A DNA stretch of 64,000 bases from Woeseiaceae bacterium (lineage in GTDB: Bacteria; Pseudomonadota; Gammaproteobacteria; Steroidobacterales; Woeseiaceae): NCBI GenBank assembly GCA_028289545.1, contig JANQPG010000008.1:62001-126000 (forward strand), read 5' to 3'. The notes under the pieces are model-generated. The model was given only the letters and a program-made list of their open reading frames with translations, was not told the origin of the DNA and did no database searches. Made by a program: the position numbers and the translations under genes. Positions 16,987 to 25,590 of this stretch are shown in pieces; the first letter of the stretch is position 1, and every line of letters begins with the position of its first letter.

Positions 16987-18078
16987 ATGAGAACAGTACT
17001 TTTAGTGCACGGGATGGGCCAGATCACGGCGAAGGAGTTTCGCAAAAGGTTTGTCGATGCAGCGATCAAGAGCCTGCAACTGTACGATCTGAACGCCAAG
17101 TGGGACGCGGACAGTGAGCAGTTCGGCATCAACTACGAGGGCGCAAAGTGGGAGAAAACCAGGGTCGTCAGCTTCGGCTATAACGACTTCTTCGAAAGTC
17201 GCCGCATTGCCATCGGGGACCAGTCGAGATCAATTGCCGAACGACTGCAGTCCGTTGGAATGGCCGATATTCCGGTGCCGGGTCTTCTCACGAAGATAAA
17301 TAACTTGAGCCTCAAGTTTGGCGAAGACAAATTTTTCCAGACACATTTTGGCGACGTCCTGATGTATGCCCTGACCACGGTGGGTGAACAGGTGCGGGTG
17401 AGTCTCGCAAGCATGATCACCGGGTTGATCGAGACGGGGACTGCGCCGGGAGACATCCAGATCGTCGCCCATTCGCTGGGGACGTCGGTGGTCCACGATA
17501 CGCTTTCCAAGCTCAGCGCGGAGAATGAGGACAGGGAGGATTCCCAGCTCAATATCGTCACGCACAGGCTTGGCGGCGTCCATATGTTCGCCAACGTCAG
17601 CAATATTCTCGATTTCTACATCCCGACACTGGAGTCGTCGGTGAAACCGGGGAAGGGCGGCTGTATCAGCTACTACAACCAGTACAACAACAAGCTCGAT
17701 CCATTCACTCGCGTGTCGCCGTTTCGCCCGGCCAACAACAAGAAGTGGGTAACCAAGACTGTCTACAGAAACAACTACATGGCAATCGACACGAACGACG
17801 TGACGGGCGGAAACGTACACGGTTTCGGTCACTACCTGCTGGATCCTAAAAACAGCAGCTGGTTTTTTGGCGATGCATTCAACGTGGACCTGCGCCTGGT
17901 CAGATCCGTTGCGGACGAAGCTTACGGACAGCTCACCTTGTCGAATGCGGCAAAAGAGGCGAAGGACGCGCTGAAGAACATCGATATCAAGAATGAGAAG
18001 TCGCTGAAGAACCTCGAGAAAGCGCTGAAGGCGCTCTCGGCGTTTGCGAAAAAGATCGGATCCGATCTCGAGTTTTGA
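16987..18078 (+). CDS. Alpha/beta-hydrolase (lipase-like) protein
   Basis: A 363-residue protein without signal peptide. It begins RTVLLVHGMGQ, the HG oxyanion motif after the first beta strand, and has the nucleophile elbow IVAHSLGTS, so the lipase-type alpha/beta-hydrolase fold is likely. A candidate catalytic His lies in NVHGFGHYLLD. The last 60 residues are Lys/Ala-rich and helical. Immediately downstream (13 bp) is a lipoprotein gene in the same direction, so the two probably act together. I do not recognise a specific family. A role as a secreted-effector lipase was considered, but no VgrG or PAAR neighbour is visible. Confidence 0.6.
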   Translation: MRTVLLVHGMGQITAKEFRKRFVDAAIKSLQLYDLNAKWDADSEQFGINYEGAKWEKTRVVSFGYNDFFESRRIAIGDQSRSIAERLQSVGMADIPVPGLLTKINNLSLKFGEDKFFQTHFGDVLMYALTTVGEQVRVSLASMITGLIETGTAPGDIQIVAHSLGTSVVHDTLSKLSAENEDREDSQLNIVTHRLGGVHMFANVSNILDFYIPTLESSVKPGKGGCISYYNQYNNKLDPFTRVSPFRPANNKKWVTKTVYRNNYMAIDTNDVTGGNVHGFGHYLLDPKNSSWFFGDAFNVDLRLVRSVADEAYGQLTLSNAAKEAKDALKNIDIKNEKSLKNLEKALKALSAFAKKIGSDLEF

Positions 18079-18091
18079 CGGGAGAAAGGGA

Positions 18092-19291
18092 ATGACGAGC
18101 AAGACCACTCTTTTTGTCGCAGTCACAGCGGTGTTTGCTGTCACCGGCTGTGCATCAGTCGACCTGCAAAACCGCAGTGTCGTCTCGGCGGATACGATTC
18201 TTGAGATCAATAGCGCCTGTGGGTTGGACCGCGAGCTGCCAGGGAGGGAGCCGACTGCAAGCGACAAACAAAAAGCCGAGAACCGGAGGCAAGCCATAGC
18301 AGCGCTGCAGGAGATCCAGGTTTTCAAGGAACCGGCCCAGCTCGCTGTAAAGACACTCAACGACTATTGCACGGATGCCAGCAGGCAGGATGTGGATCTC
18401 TTTGAGCGTATCGAGGCTGTATCCAACAACCTGAAAGCTGTCGCCGACAGCCACGCGATCGAATGGTCGATTGAGGCGGACGAAGACAGCGGCGGCGAGG
18501 TGTCATTGTCATCACTGATCGATAGCGTCATGGCGGCGACCACACGCGGCGCCGAGATGCCGGCTCTGGGTTTCAGTCTTCCCCGGGTCAACGTCACGTT
18601 CGACGACTTCGTAACCACTCCCGAAGACGAGGCCGCGTGCACGCAGGTTACGAACGGCCTGCAGGCTGGAACAACGTGTGGCGAGTATCTCGAGGAATTT
18701 TACCGGGTCTACACGTCCGTTCAGGGACTGTATGCCAGCAGCGATGCCGCCGTTGCCGCCGCGACGCTGCGGCAGCTCGACCAGGAATGGGCGAAGTTTA
18801 TGGACGAAACCGTCGACCAGACGCCGCTCGAGCTCTGGTGGAACGGCATCTGGTTTCGCAAAAAGTACAAAGGCGCCCGATCGTTCGTAAGGCCCCCGGA
18901 GTGGCAACAGGTGTTTCTCAAGCCGGTCGTAGCGGTCGATTGGAACGGGGAGGCGCCCGACGGCAGCGAAGTCAAGGAAGCGGCTGTACTGGACGTGTGG
19001 GGCATCAAGCGATGGAAGGAGAATCGCTGGTATGTGCCGGCGGGCGCGGCGATTCACATTGCGGCCTCCGATCGGCCAAACACCGACGATGTCGGATACG
19101 GGGTGTCCATCCACTTCACCGAAGCCAATACGATCGGATTGACGTCTTACGGTGGCGATCTGGGTGTCTTCCTGTCGTTTGACCTTTGGAAGAACGCAAC
19201 GGACGAATACGACCGAGCAGAGGACAGAATCGAGAAATTTCGATCGGACGCCGACGAACTTCGCAGGCGAATCGACCAACTCGGCCAATAG
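18092..19291 (+). CDS. Uncharacterised lipoprotein
   Basis: A 399-residue protein whose best start is the ATG at 18092, with GGGAGAAAGGGA upstream and a lipoprotein signal VTGC (Cys about 19) downstream. A longer frame from 18044 would overlap the previous gene. The mature part has an N-terminal helical half, a central WGIKRWKENRWYVP region with many aromatic residues, and a C-terminal helix (RAEDRIEKFRSDADELRRRI) that could form a coiled coil. No known domain is recognised. It is coupled by position to the lipase-like gene 13 bp upstream. Confidence 0.7.
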   Translation: MTSKTTLFVAVTAVFAVTGCASVDLQNRSVVSADTILEINSACGLDRELPGREPTASDKQKAENRRQAIAALQEIQVFKEPAQLAVKTLNDYCTDASRQDVDLFERIEAVSNNLKAVADSHAIEWSIEADEDSGGEVSLSSLIDSVMAATTRGAEMPALGFSLPRVNVTFDDFVTTPEDEAACTQVTNGLQAGTTCGEYLEEFYRVYTSVQGLYASSDAAVAAATLRQLDQEWAKFMDETVDQTPLELWWNGIWFRKKYKGARSFVRPPEWQQVFLKPVVAVDWNGEAPDGSEVKEAAVLDVWGIKRWKENRWYVPAGAAIHIAASDRPNTDDVGYGVSIHFTEANTIGLTSYGGDLGVFLSFDLWKNATDEYDRAEDRIEKFRSDADELRRRIDQLGQ

Positions 19292-19431
19292 AGGCTCGTC
19301 TGCCGAAAACGCCAGGACCCACAGATCAGGAAAACGAAAGCCACTCTTTCGAACAATTCGTTTTTCGTCCGGTATCGGGCGCTGCTAGATTCAATGAATC
19401 GCCGTGCCAACGACTACAACGAGACCATACG

Positions 19432-19743
19432 ATGAAATTTCTCTCCGCGTCGAGCTTCACCGGCCAATCGGCGTGGGATGCGCTGCCGATTGCGAACATG
19501 CGGGGCATTACGACGCGACTACATTGGACCAACGAGCCGTATCGATGGCACGTGAACGACGGAGAGGAAGTGTTTGTCGTTCTCGACGGCAAAGTTGACA
19601 TGTACTACAAACAGGACGGTGTCGAGAAGAGGCAGCGCATGCACGTGGGCGACATCTTTTTTGCAAGCATCGGTACCGAACACGTGGCACACCCGATTGA
19701 TGAAGCGCGGGTGCTGGTCGTGGAGTCCGAAGGCAGTATCTAG
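19432..19743 (+). CDS. Small single-domain cupin
   Basis: A 103-residue protein made of one cupin barrel: motif 1 is HVNDGEEVFVVLDGKVDM, and motif 2 is HVGDIFFASIGTEHVAHP. The first motif keeps His and Glu, the second keeps the final His, so a metal ion could be bound. The ATG at 19432 is taken because the sequence from there matches the family's usual length; the frame upstream has no cupin features. Such proteins may be isomerases, sugar-binding sensors or have no enzyme activity. No functional partner is next to it. Confidence 0.8.
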   Translation: MKFLSASSFTGQSAWDALPIANMRGITTRLHWTNEPYRWHVNDGEEVFVVLDGKVDMYYKQDGVEKRQRMHVGDIFFASIGTEHVAHPIDEARVLVVESEGSI

Positions 19744-19892
19744 TTGCGCTTCGGCCTGATGATAAACAGCAAACAAGCCATTGATCGCGGTTTTTGTGCG
19801 ACAGGTACGATAATTTTCGGGCGATCGCTGCCATTATGTCGCACGAAACGGGCCGAAACGGCGAGTCGCCGACTCGGAAGGGCAGCGAAGCG

Positions 19893-21071
19893 ATGACAAT
19901 CAGCGATAACTACAAAGTTGTTACCACGGGACAAATCCTCGACGGATTTGACCCGGCCAACGTCCGGAAGCAACTCGTCTCGGCTTTGCGTCTACAACCC
20001 GACCAGGCGGAGCGCTTTTTCGAACGGCCTCGCGTCGTGAAGAAGGACGTGACGTGGGCCAGCGCGGACAAGATCTGCGACCAGCTTGCGAAGCTGGGCG
20101 TGGCGGCTGAGATACAAAGCCCCCCCGCACCTGCGCCCGCCGAGCCGAAGCCCGCATTGCAGGAGCAACCCGCCCTCGAGCTCGTCAAGGACGAGACTAA
20201 TACATCGTCCGGTCAGAGCACGATCGAGTGCCCGAATTGTGGGCACGTGCAAGCCAAAGCGGAGCAATGCGAGAACTGCGGGGTCTGGTTTCACAAGTTC
20301 GAACCGGCGGCCGGGCTGACGCAGCCAGCGAGCGCGTCGACGGTGATACCCGCCGCTGCCGCCGTGCAGGCTACCGACGACAGCACCGTTGAATCCGTGA
20401 CGACATCTGTGAGTTCTTCGGAGGAGAGCGTGCTCAACCCTGCCGCGATCGTCGCGGCGGCGGCTGCGGCGCTGATCGGCGCCTGGCTGTGGAGGTTTGC
20501 CGCGGTCAACTTCGGATACGAATTCGGTCTCATCGCGTGGGGAATCGGCGCCGCTGTCGGATTCGCTGCAGCGAGTGTGGGCTCTCGTGGAATGCAGGCC
20601 GGCGTCGTGTGCGCAGTCCTCGCACTCGGCTCGATCGTTGTGGGGAAGTACTGGGCGTACAGCGGTATCGTTGACCAGCTGCAGGAGGCGATCTCTGGCA
20701 TCTCGCAATTCGACGAGGAGATGTACGACTATTTCGAAGAGGAGGTGGAGGACGCCCGCCTGCTGGTCAACGGCTCCGGCAGTGACGACTTTACCCGTCG
20801 CTTCATGGTGGAGCGAGGCTACACCGAAGCCACTAGTCCGGCTGGTGTCAGCGCGTACGAGCTCGCCGACTTTCGCGAATACGTGGAACCCGGGCTACGC
20901 GAGATGGCGAATAGCACACCGGACTTCGAGGAGTGGCGAGCGAACGGCGTTGAAGCGCTCGATCAGATCTCGCCCTGGGCAATGATGCGTGAGGATTTTG
21001 GGCTCTTCGACATCCTGTTTGCCTTTCTGGGCATTGGGACCGCATTCCGGCTTGGCAGCCGAATGGGGTGA
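19893..21071 (+). CDS. Zinc-ribbon membrane protein of unknown function
   Basis: A 392-residue protein with three parts. Residues 1-70 form a small alpha/beta domain (VTTGQILDGFDPANVRKQL ...) that also occurs in front of other membrane domains in proteobacteria. At about 115-140 a zinc ribbon follows (CPNCGHVQ, then CENCGVW). From about 185 three hydrophobic helices follow, then an acidic soluble region and a final short hydrophobic segment. The ATG at 19893 has GGAAGGG upstream. A role in sensing or membrane scaffolding is possible but not shown. Confidence 0.65.
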   Translation: MTISDNYKVVTTGQILDGFDPANVRKQLVSALRLQPDQAERFFERPRVVKKDVTWASADKICDQLAKLGVAAEIQSPPAPAPAEPKPALQEQPALELVKDETNTSSGQSTIECPNCGHVQAKAEQCENCGVWFHKFEPAAGLTQPASASTVIPAAAAVQATDDSTVESVTTSVSSSEESVLNPAAIVAAAAAALIGAWLWRFAAVNFGYEFGLIAWGIGAAVGFAAASVGSRGMQAGVVCAVLALGSIVVGKYWAYSGIVDQLQEAISGISQFDEEMYDYFEEEVEDARLLVNGSGSDDFTRRFMVERGYTEATSPAGVSAYELADFREYVEPGLREMANSTPDFEEWRANGVEALDQISPWAMMREDFGLFDILFAFLGIGTAFRLGSRMG

Positions 21072-21105
21072 TCAACGGATTGCGTTCGATGGATAGAGGT
21101 CCCTA

Positions 21106-22113
21106 TCACGAACGGTTACAGAAGCGTTGACGATAATCACTGGGGGTGACCTTAACGACGCGCTGGAATGAACGCCTCATCGAATCCGTGCTACCAAAGC
21201 CGCAACCTGCCGATATCTCATCTAGCGATTCATCCGATTCCTCAAGACGTCGACGCACCGCATCGATACGAAGTTGCTGCACAAACGCTGCGGGTGTTTG
21301 GCCAACTTCGTCCCGAAAGACACGCGAGAAGTTTCGGGGGCTCATGTTGATCCGTTCGGCCATTGCCTGAACGGACAAGTTCCCAGAGAGGTTGTCGGAC
21401 GCCCATGCCACCAACTCATTGACGGTGTCTCGTTCAGCGCTCTGCGACTCGAGAGTCATGCTGAACTGAGACTGGCCGCCGGGGCGGCGCATGAAGACCA
21501 CGAGGTGCCGGGCGCACTCCAATGCGACGGCTTGACCAAGGTCTTCCTCTACAAGCGATAGCGCAAGGTCGATTCCCGCGGTGACGCCGGCGGAGGTATA
21601 GACATCGCCGTCCTTCACGAAGATCGAGTCGGCCTGTACGTCAATCTGAGGAAAGCGGTCAGCCAGGTCGCTGGTACCGCTCCAGTGCGTCGTCGCTTTC
21701 TTGCCGTCCAATAAGCCCGCCGCTGCCAGAAAGAATGCACCGCCACATATCGAAACAACGCGTTGCGATCGTCGAGCCAAACGCTGAACGATCGCCAGGT
21801 ACGGTTGTGGGGTATCAGCCATCCACGCTCGATCAGACGCCGGTACGATCAACGTGTCGATAGCCCCACGGAGATGCCTTGCTGATCGATGACCGACCAT
21901 GGAGATCCCCCCGCCCGACGGAATGGTCGGAGACGTATCGGCGCTTACGAGCATCAGCTCGTACGGTGACGAATGGTCGCCGGCGAGTCGATTTGCGAGT
22001 GTAAATACTTCCCAGGGGCCAATCAGGTCGAGCAGCATAACCTGCGGGAACGACAGGAAAACGACACGGCGACTGCCGCGGTTCGATTCGTCGGGCCTGG
22101 ATCCACTCATCAT
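21106..22113 (-). CDS. GlxA-type transcriptional regulator (DJ-1/PfpI + AraC HTH)
   Basis: A 335-residue regulator. Residues 16-190 form a DJ-1/PfpI amidotransferase-like domain with the elbow VSICGGAFFLAAAGLLDGK; the nucleophile Cys of active enzymes is present in ICGG. The C-terminal 100 residues form an AraC double HTH (LSVQAMAERINMSPRNFSR and DEISAGCGFGSTDSMRRSF). Such proteins usually regulate a neighbouring gene in response to a small metabolite such as a betaine or an amino acid. The neighbours here give no hint. It converges with the zinc-ribbon gene. Confidence 0.88.
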   Translation of the reverse strand: MMSGSRPDESNRGSRRVVFLSFPQVMLLDLIGPWEVFTLANRLAGDHSSPYELMLVSADTSPTIPSGGGISMVGHRSARHLRGAIDTLIVPASDRAWMADTPQPYLAIVQRLARRSQRVVSICGGAFFLAAAGLLDGKKATTHWSGTSDLADRFPQIDVQADSIFVKDGDVYTSAGVTAGIDLALSLVEEDLGQAVALECARHLVVFMRRPGGQSQFSMTLESQSAERDTVNELVAWASDNLSGNLSVQAMAERINMSPRNFSRVFRDEVGQTPAAFVQQLRIDAVRRRLEESDESLDEISAGCGFGSTDSMRRSFQRVVKVTPSDYRQRFCNRS

Positions 22114-22342
22114 CGACTCACTACACTCTCGTATCGAATGGCCGTATTTGTCGGAACATTGTCATTTACGCCAATCGGGATGTCCAGCATCATCTCCGAT
22201 CGGCGGGTGCGCAAAGGTGTTCTTTTGTTGACGTTCGGACAGAGTGAGACGAGATGAATTGGGCAAATACACGGCGGTCCCGAACTCGTTTGATGGGTAA
22301 GAGTGGGCCATCGAGATCGAAGTGGAAGAGGTATGTACCCGT

Positions 22343-22438
22343 ATGAACACCAGAGGACGCCGTCTCTTGATCGCAATCTCAATCGTCGTTTTCTCAGCGC
22401 TCTATGTGGCGAGCTGGTACTGGTTGTACCCTGAGTAA
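22343..22438 (+). CDS. Possible 31-residue single-helix membrane protein
   Basis: A short frame encodes a basic N-terminus (MNTRGRR), one hydrophobic helix (LLIAISIVVFSALYVASW) and a short polar tail. It lies 42 bp ahead of the DUF3817 gene in the same direction, and GGAAGAGG lies about 12 bases upstream. The positive-inside composition looks like a real small membrane protein, possibly the first gene of the DUF3817/HemJ-like unit. Without comparison to relatives it stays tentative. Confidence 0.45.
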   Translation: MNTRGRRLLIAISIVVFSALYVASWYWLYPE

Positions 22439-22480
22439 TTCGATGTCGAGATGCTTTTTGACAACAAATAATACGGCGGT

Positions 22481-22774
22481 ATGACGGGTCTTCGGCGCGT
22501 AGCGATAGCGGAGGCCGTGACGCTGCTAGTGCTTTTCTGTGTCGCGATGCCTCTGAAGCATGTCTTTGGGGTGCCTCTCGCCGTGTCGATCGTAGGGCCG
22601 ATTCACGGCTTGACCTTCATGGTGTTTCTCTGGTTCGTGATTCGCTCCTGGGCGGAGGAATCTATCAACGCGAAAGGTGCTTTTCGCCTGATTGTTGGAG
22701 CGTTTATCCCCATGGGTGGATTCTTTAACGAGCGTTGGCTCCGACGACGACAAATCGAGGCCGGACTCCGATGA
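22481..22774 (+). CDS. DUF3817 family membrane protein
   Basis: A 97-residue membrane protein with three helices. The pattern RRVAIAEAVTLLVLF, then VGPIHGLTFMVFLW, then IPMGGFFNERWL is the signature of the DUF3817 (YdzA-like) family. The family's function is not known. Its TGA overlaps the ATG of the next gene as ATGA, so the two membrane proteins are probably made in fixed ratio. Confidence 0.88.
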   Translation: MTGLRRVAIAEAVTLLVLFCVAMPLKHVFGVPLAVSIVGPIHGLTFMVFLWFVIRSWAEESINAKGAFRLIVGAFIPMGGFFNERWLRRRQIEAGLR

Positions 22775-23163
22775 CCTACCTGCTCGCCAAAGCGGCGCAC
22801 ATCGTGTCTCTGTTTGTATGGATTGCCGGAATGGCAACGGTGGCGCTGTCCCTGAGACACCCTGTCTCCGCTTTCATGAAACCGCTGAAGACCTACGATC
22901 GAACCGTCACGACACCCGCGATGATTCTGGCGTGGGGGTTCGGACTCTTTCTGGCGGTACGAGGCGGCTGGTTTCCGCAGCCATGGCTCGTGATAAAGAT
23001 TCTTTTAGTACTGATTCTTTCGGGCGTGCACGGCGCCTTGACGGGAAAGCTACGCCGGGCGGCAAACACGACCGACGGTGTTGTGGCGGGTGGACGCTGG
23101 TTTTTACCCATTGGACTGGCTCTCCTGAGCGGGATTGTGCTACTCGTGACGCTAAAGCCGTGA
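22771..23163 (+). CDS. HemJ/CopD-like four-helix membrane protein
   Basis: A 130-residue protein with four hydrophobic helices. KAAHIVSLFVWIAG in helix 1 and LVIKILLVLILSGVHGALTG in helix 3 resemble the protoporphyrinogen oxidase HemJ and the related CopD families, including the His in helix 1 and the Lys and His in helix 3. It lacks the Arg-Leu of helix 2 typical of true HemJ, so a haem-binding membrane protein of unknown role is also possible. The ATG at 22771 overlaps the DUF3817 stop; an in-frame ATG at 22735 lies inside that gene and is less likely. Confidence 0.65.
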   Translation: MTYLLAKAAHIVSLFVWIAGMATVALSLRHPVSAFMKPLKTYDRTVTTPAMILAWGFGLFLAVRGGWFPQPWLVIKILLVLILSGVHGALTGKLRRAANTTDGVVAGGRWFLPIGLALLSGIVLLVTLKP

Positions 23164-23280
23164 CTGCTCGTCTGAGCGCCGCCTCAGTAGCCAGACGTTT
23201 GCCAAACTCAGTTCCCGACGAAACCGGATTCCCGCCAGTTTGGTGCTAACCACCATGAGCATCCACGGTGGGAGAAACAC

Positions 23281-23418
23281 ATGGCAAATCAACACCCAAT
23301 CAAGCGGGTATCGCATCACACAAGCTATGGTGCACGGCGCGCCGGTGGGGGCGGCGGTGAAGGAAATTCGCGACTCGGCTGGATGACGAGGCGTGTGACC
23401 GGATACCCGCCGCCCTGA
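23281..23418 (+). CDS. Possible short ORF, Gly/Arg-rich
   Basis: A 45-codon frame starting at ATG behind GGGAGA (6-base spacing). The product is basic with a run of Gly (ARRAGGGGGEGN) and ends in YPPP. No family is recognised and no neighbour depends on it. The good ribosome-binding site is the only support, so it may be chance in the gap between 23164 and 23430. Confidence 0.25.
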   Translation: MANQHPIKRVSHHTSYGARRAGGGGGEGNSRLGWMTRRVTGYPPP

Positions 23419-23430
23419 TCTGCGTATTGA

Positions 23431-24402
23431 CTACTCTCCCGAAGCCCTCTCGAATACGAGTTCGACCCGGCGGTTTTTCAAACGCCCCGTCTCGGTGGCA
23501 TTGGACGCGGCCGGGGCGGCGTAGCCCACTCCAACGGAGCGCAACAAGCCGACGTTGGTGTCATGGTAGCGCTCCAGGTACCTGATAACAGCCTGTGCCC
23601 TGCGTTCCGACAGCTGCTGATTGTCTCCGAATCCGCCGACGTTGTCGGTATGGCCGACCACAAGGAATCGATCGTCAGAGTTGGCTCTCAGGAACTCGGC
23701 AATGGTCGCAAGGCTGTCTCTGGACTGGTCCGTCAGCTCGGCGCTGCCTGTTTCAAAGTAGATACCGTCGAGAGTGGCTGTGCCGGCTTGTGCAATATCA
23801 CTGGCGATGCCTTCCGTTGTCAGTACCAGATCCTCGGTCTCCAGGTCGTCCAGCACGTAGGCGTCAACGGCGTACTGTACGATTTGCGATCGCGGCGATT
23901 TGCCGACCACGAGAATAACCCTTTGCGCATCCTTTTTGGCGCTCAGCATATTGACCGCTTCGCCGTTCAGGTTCGTAAATTCTCTGAACGACTGAAAGCG
24001 AGTACGGGCCTCGCCGGGGAAGAGTGTGCGCGGAAAAAAGAAGCCGCATGTATCCCGAGAGCCAACACACTCCCAATCAACAACAAAGCCGGCGTCTTGC
24101 AGACCGTCGGAAAACGACCGGAATACGCCCAGGACCGTAGCATTCAGTGCTTCTGGCACATCGTACACCACGGTTGTCCTCGGTCCGGCAACGACCACGC
24201 TATCGAACGCATTCCGGTCGGTCCGGGAGTTGGCGCTCAGCGGGAAGGCGCCTTCGTCGTAGCTCGTCGCTTCATATTGCACGATAACCGACCCGGGATA
24301 ACGTCCAACGCCATCAATGTCGGAGGATCCGTCGGGCTCACTAGCGTATCCGGCAACGGCGTAAGTGAGCAGGAGAAACGGGACAAAGCAACGAGCTTTC
24401 AT
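23431..24402 (-). CDS. OmpA-family protein with N-terminal DUF4892-like domain
   Basis: A 323-residue exported protein. The ATG at 24402 is followed by a signal peptide (FVPFLLLTYAVAGYAS), whereas the longer frame has none. The N-terminal 200 residues form a domain with two Cys (WECVGSRDTCG) that resembles the DUF4892 region of OmpA-like proteins. The C-terminal 110 residues are an OmpA/MotB peptidoglycan-binding domain with GIYFETGSAEL, VVGHTDNVG and LSERRAQAV. It probably links an envelope component to the cell wall. It stands alone and converges with the HemJ-like pair. Confidence 0.85.
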   Translation of the reverse strand: MKARCFVPFLLLTYAVAGYASEPDGSSDIDGVGRYPGSVIVQYEATSYDEGAFPLSANSRTDRNAFDSVVVAGPRTTVVYDVPEALNATVLGVFRSFSDGLQDAGFVVDWECVGSRDTCGFFFPRTLFPGEARTRFQSFREFTNLNGEAVNMLSAKKDAQRVILVVGKSPRSQIVQYAVDAYVLDDLETEDLVLTTEGIASDIAQAGTATLDGIYFETGSAELTDQSRDSLATIAEFLRANSDDRFLVVGHTDNVGGFGDNQQLSERRAQAVIRYLERYHDTNVGLLRSVGVGYAAPAASNATETGRLKNRRVELVFERASGE

Positions 24403-24507
24403 AGAAGGTTTCCGTAAAGTTAAGCCCAAAGCGTGGACTGTTGAGTGGTTACTGCGGGTAACGTGCCCGGCATTCTCTAGTACAGGGTGTCGCAACTGTT
24501 TATGCGA

Positions 24508-25002
24508 CTATGCGCGATCAGCCTCTTTGCCAGCGTCGAACTTCTCGGTAAGCGCCCGAAACGCGGGTCCCCATCCACCGGAGACGTTCCTGCGGGCTTC
24601 ATCGGTGGAGAGATTCCGATGGGTAAGCGTAAGGGCGGTGGACATTCCACTTGCGGCAAACACCACGTTAACCTCGGAGACCGGGCTATGCCGGATCGTT
24701 CCGGACTCGTCAGCCCATTCGTGACGCCATGTGAAACTCAATCGAGCATTTTCTTCGATGACCAGGTACTCCCCGCCAATCGCATTGTAGTGTTCTTTGC
24801 TGTTATCAAAAACGAATAGCCATGTACCGCCAACCCGCAGCTCGATGTCCGCCTTTTCGACGGAAAAGGGCTCATGTCCAAACCAGGATTTGATCTCTTC
24901 AGGATCCGTCCATGCCTTGAACACGCGAGCGGGTGATGCACTCAACAAGATTTCGCAGACGACTGGATCTTCGCCGAGCTTCGACTTCAAGAACGGATTC
25001 AT
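24508..25002 (-). CDS. SRPBCC (AHSA1-like) domain protein
   Basis: A 164-residue START-like protein of the Aha1/AHSA1 family: LLSASPARVFKAWTDPEEIKSW at the start, GGTWLFV and RLSFTWRHEW in the middle, and a C-terminal GGWGPAFRALTEKF helix that closes the pocket. These proteins bind hydrophobic ligands, and their targets are mostly unknown. It overlaps the ArsR gene upstream by ATGA, the usual arrangement in which the ArsR-type repressor controls the SRPBCC gene. Confidence 0.88.
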   Translation of the reverse strand: MNPFLKSKLGEDPVVCEILLSASPARVFKAWTDPEEIKSWFGHEPFSVEKADIELRVGGTWLFVFDNSKEHYNAIGGEYLVIEENARLSFTWRHEWADESGTIRHSPVSEVNVVFAASGMSTALTLTHRNLSTDEARRNVSGGWGPAFRALTEKFDAGKEADRA

Positions 25003-25313
25003 GGGTCTGTTTCTTCAAGATGCTTCGCGAGATTGGCCAGGCTGTTCTCCCAGAATTTCTGGTAGTCGTTGAGCCATGTCCAGGCCGCCTTCATCGGCGC
25101 TCCGTGCAGACGGCAGTACCGCGTGCGGCCGCGTTTTGATACGGAAACCAGTCCGGCATCCGACAATACTTTGACATGTCGAGTCACGCCGGTTTGTGAC
25201 ATCTGAAAGGGCTCAGCGATGTCTTTGAGGGCGATCTCGCCCTCTGTGAGTCTCGCCAGAATGGCCCTTCGTGTGGGGTCGCCCAGGGCGGAGAAGGTTC
25301 TGTCTAGATTCAA
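24999..25313 (-). CDS. ArsR-family winged-helix repressor
   Basis: A 104-residue regulator (FSALGDPTRRAILARLTEGE, then AEPFQMSQTGVTRHVKVL as recognition helix, then KRGRTRYCRL wing). No ATG is available. I choose TTG at 25313 because GAGAGG lies 8 bases upstream and the protein then starts NLDRTFSALGDP, like its relatives. A TTG at 25343 is the alternative, but it would lie inside the operator. It lacks the metal-binding ELCVCDL motif of true ArsR sensors. It is coupled to the SRPBCC gene by ATGA overlap and is probably autoregulated through the two palindromes just upstream. Confidence 0.85.
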   Translation of the reverse strand: MNLDRTFSALGDPTRRAILARLTEGEIALKDIAEPFQMSQTGVTRHVKVLSDAGLVSVSKRGRTRYCRLHGAPMKAAWTWLNDYQKFWENSLANLAKHLEETDP

Positions 25314-25335
25314 CGGATGGCGCCTCTCTGCGACG

Positions 25336-25393
25336 GTCAACAATATCGTTGACTATATTTACGGTCGATGCAATAGTCAACGCATCTGTTGAC
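25336..25393. promoter_or_regulatory. Twin palindromic operators of the ArsR gene
   Basis: Two copies of GTCAAC-N6-GTTGAC stand at 25336-25353 and 25376-25393, with centres exactly 40 bp apart, close to four helical turns. Both lie directly upstream of the ArsR start in the space where its promoter must be. This spacing fits cooperative binding of two dimers. Binding by the adjacent regulator is inferred from position. Confidence 0.7.
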
Positions 25394-25590
25394 CATCTCT
25401 CGGCTGAGTAACTGATGGCGCCACTCTCTCGTTCCGCTGCGCGCGTTGTCGCAGGCGACGCTCAGTTCACCGTATCCGGCGTGCTTTTTGATCTTGTCCG
25501 CAAGCAAACTGTTTTTTGGCGACACGAGACCCTGGCGCCTGCTCGGCGAGCAGCGGTCAGCTTCGGCAGCTCTGCTAAAGGAAACCCGTT

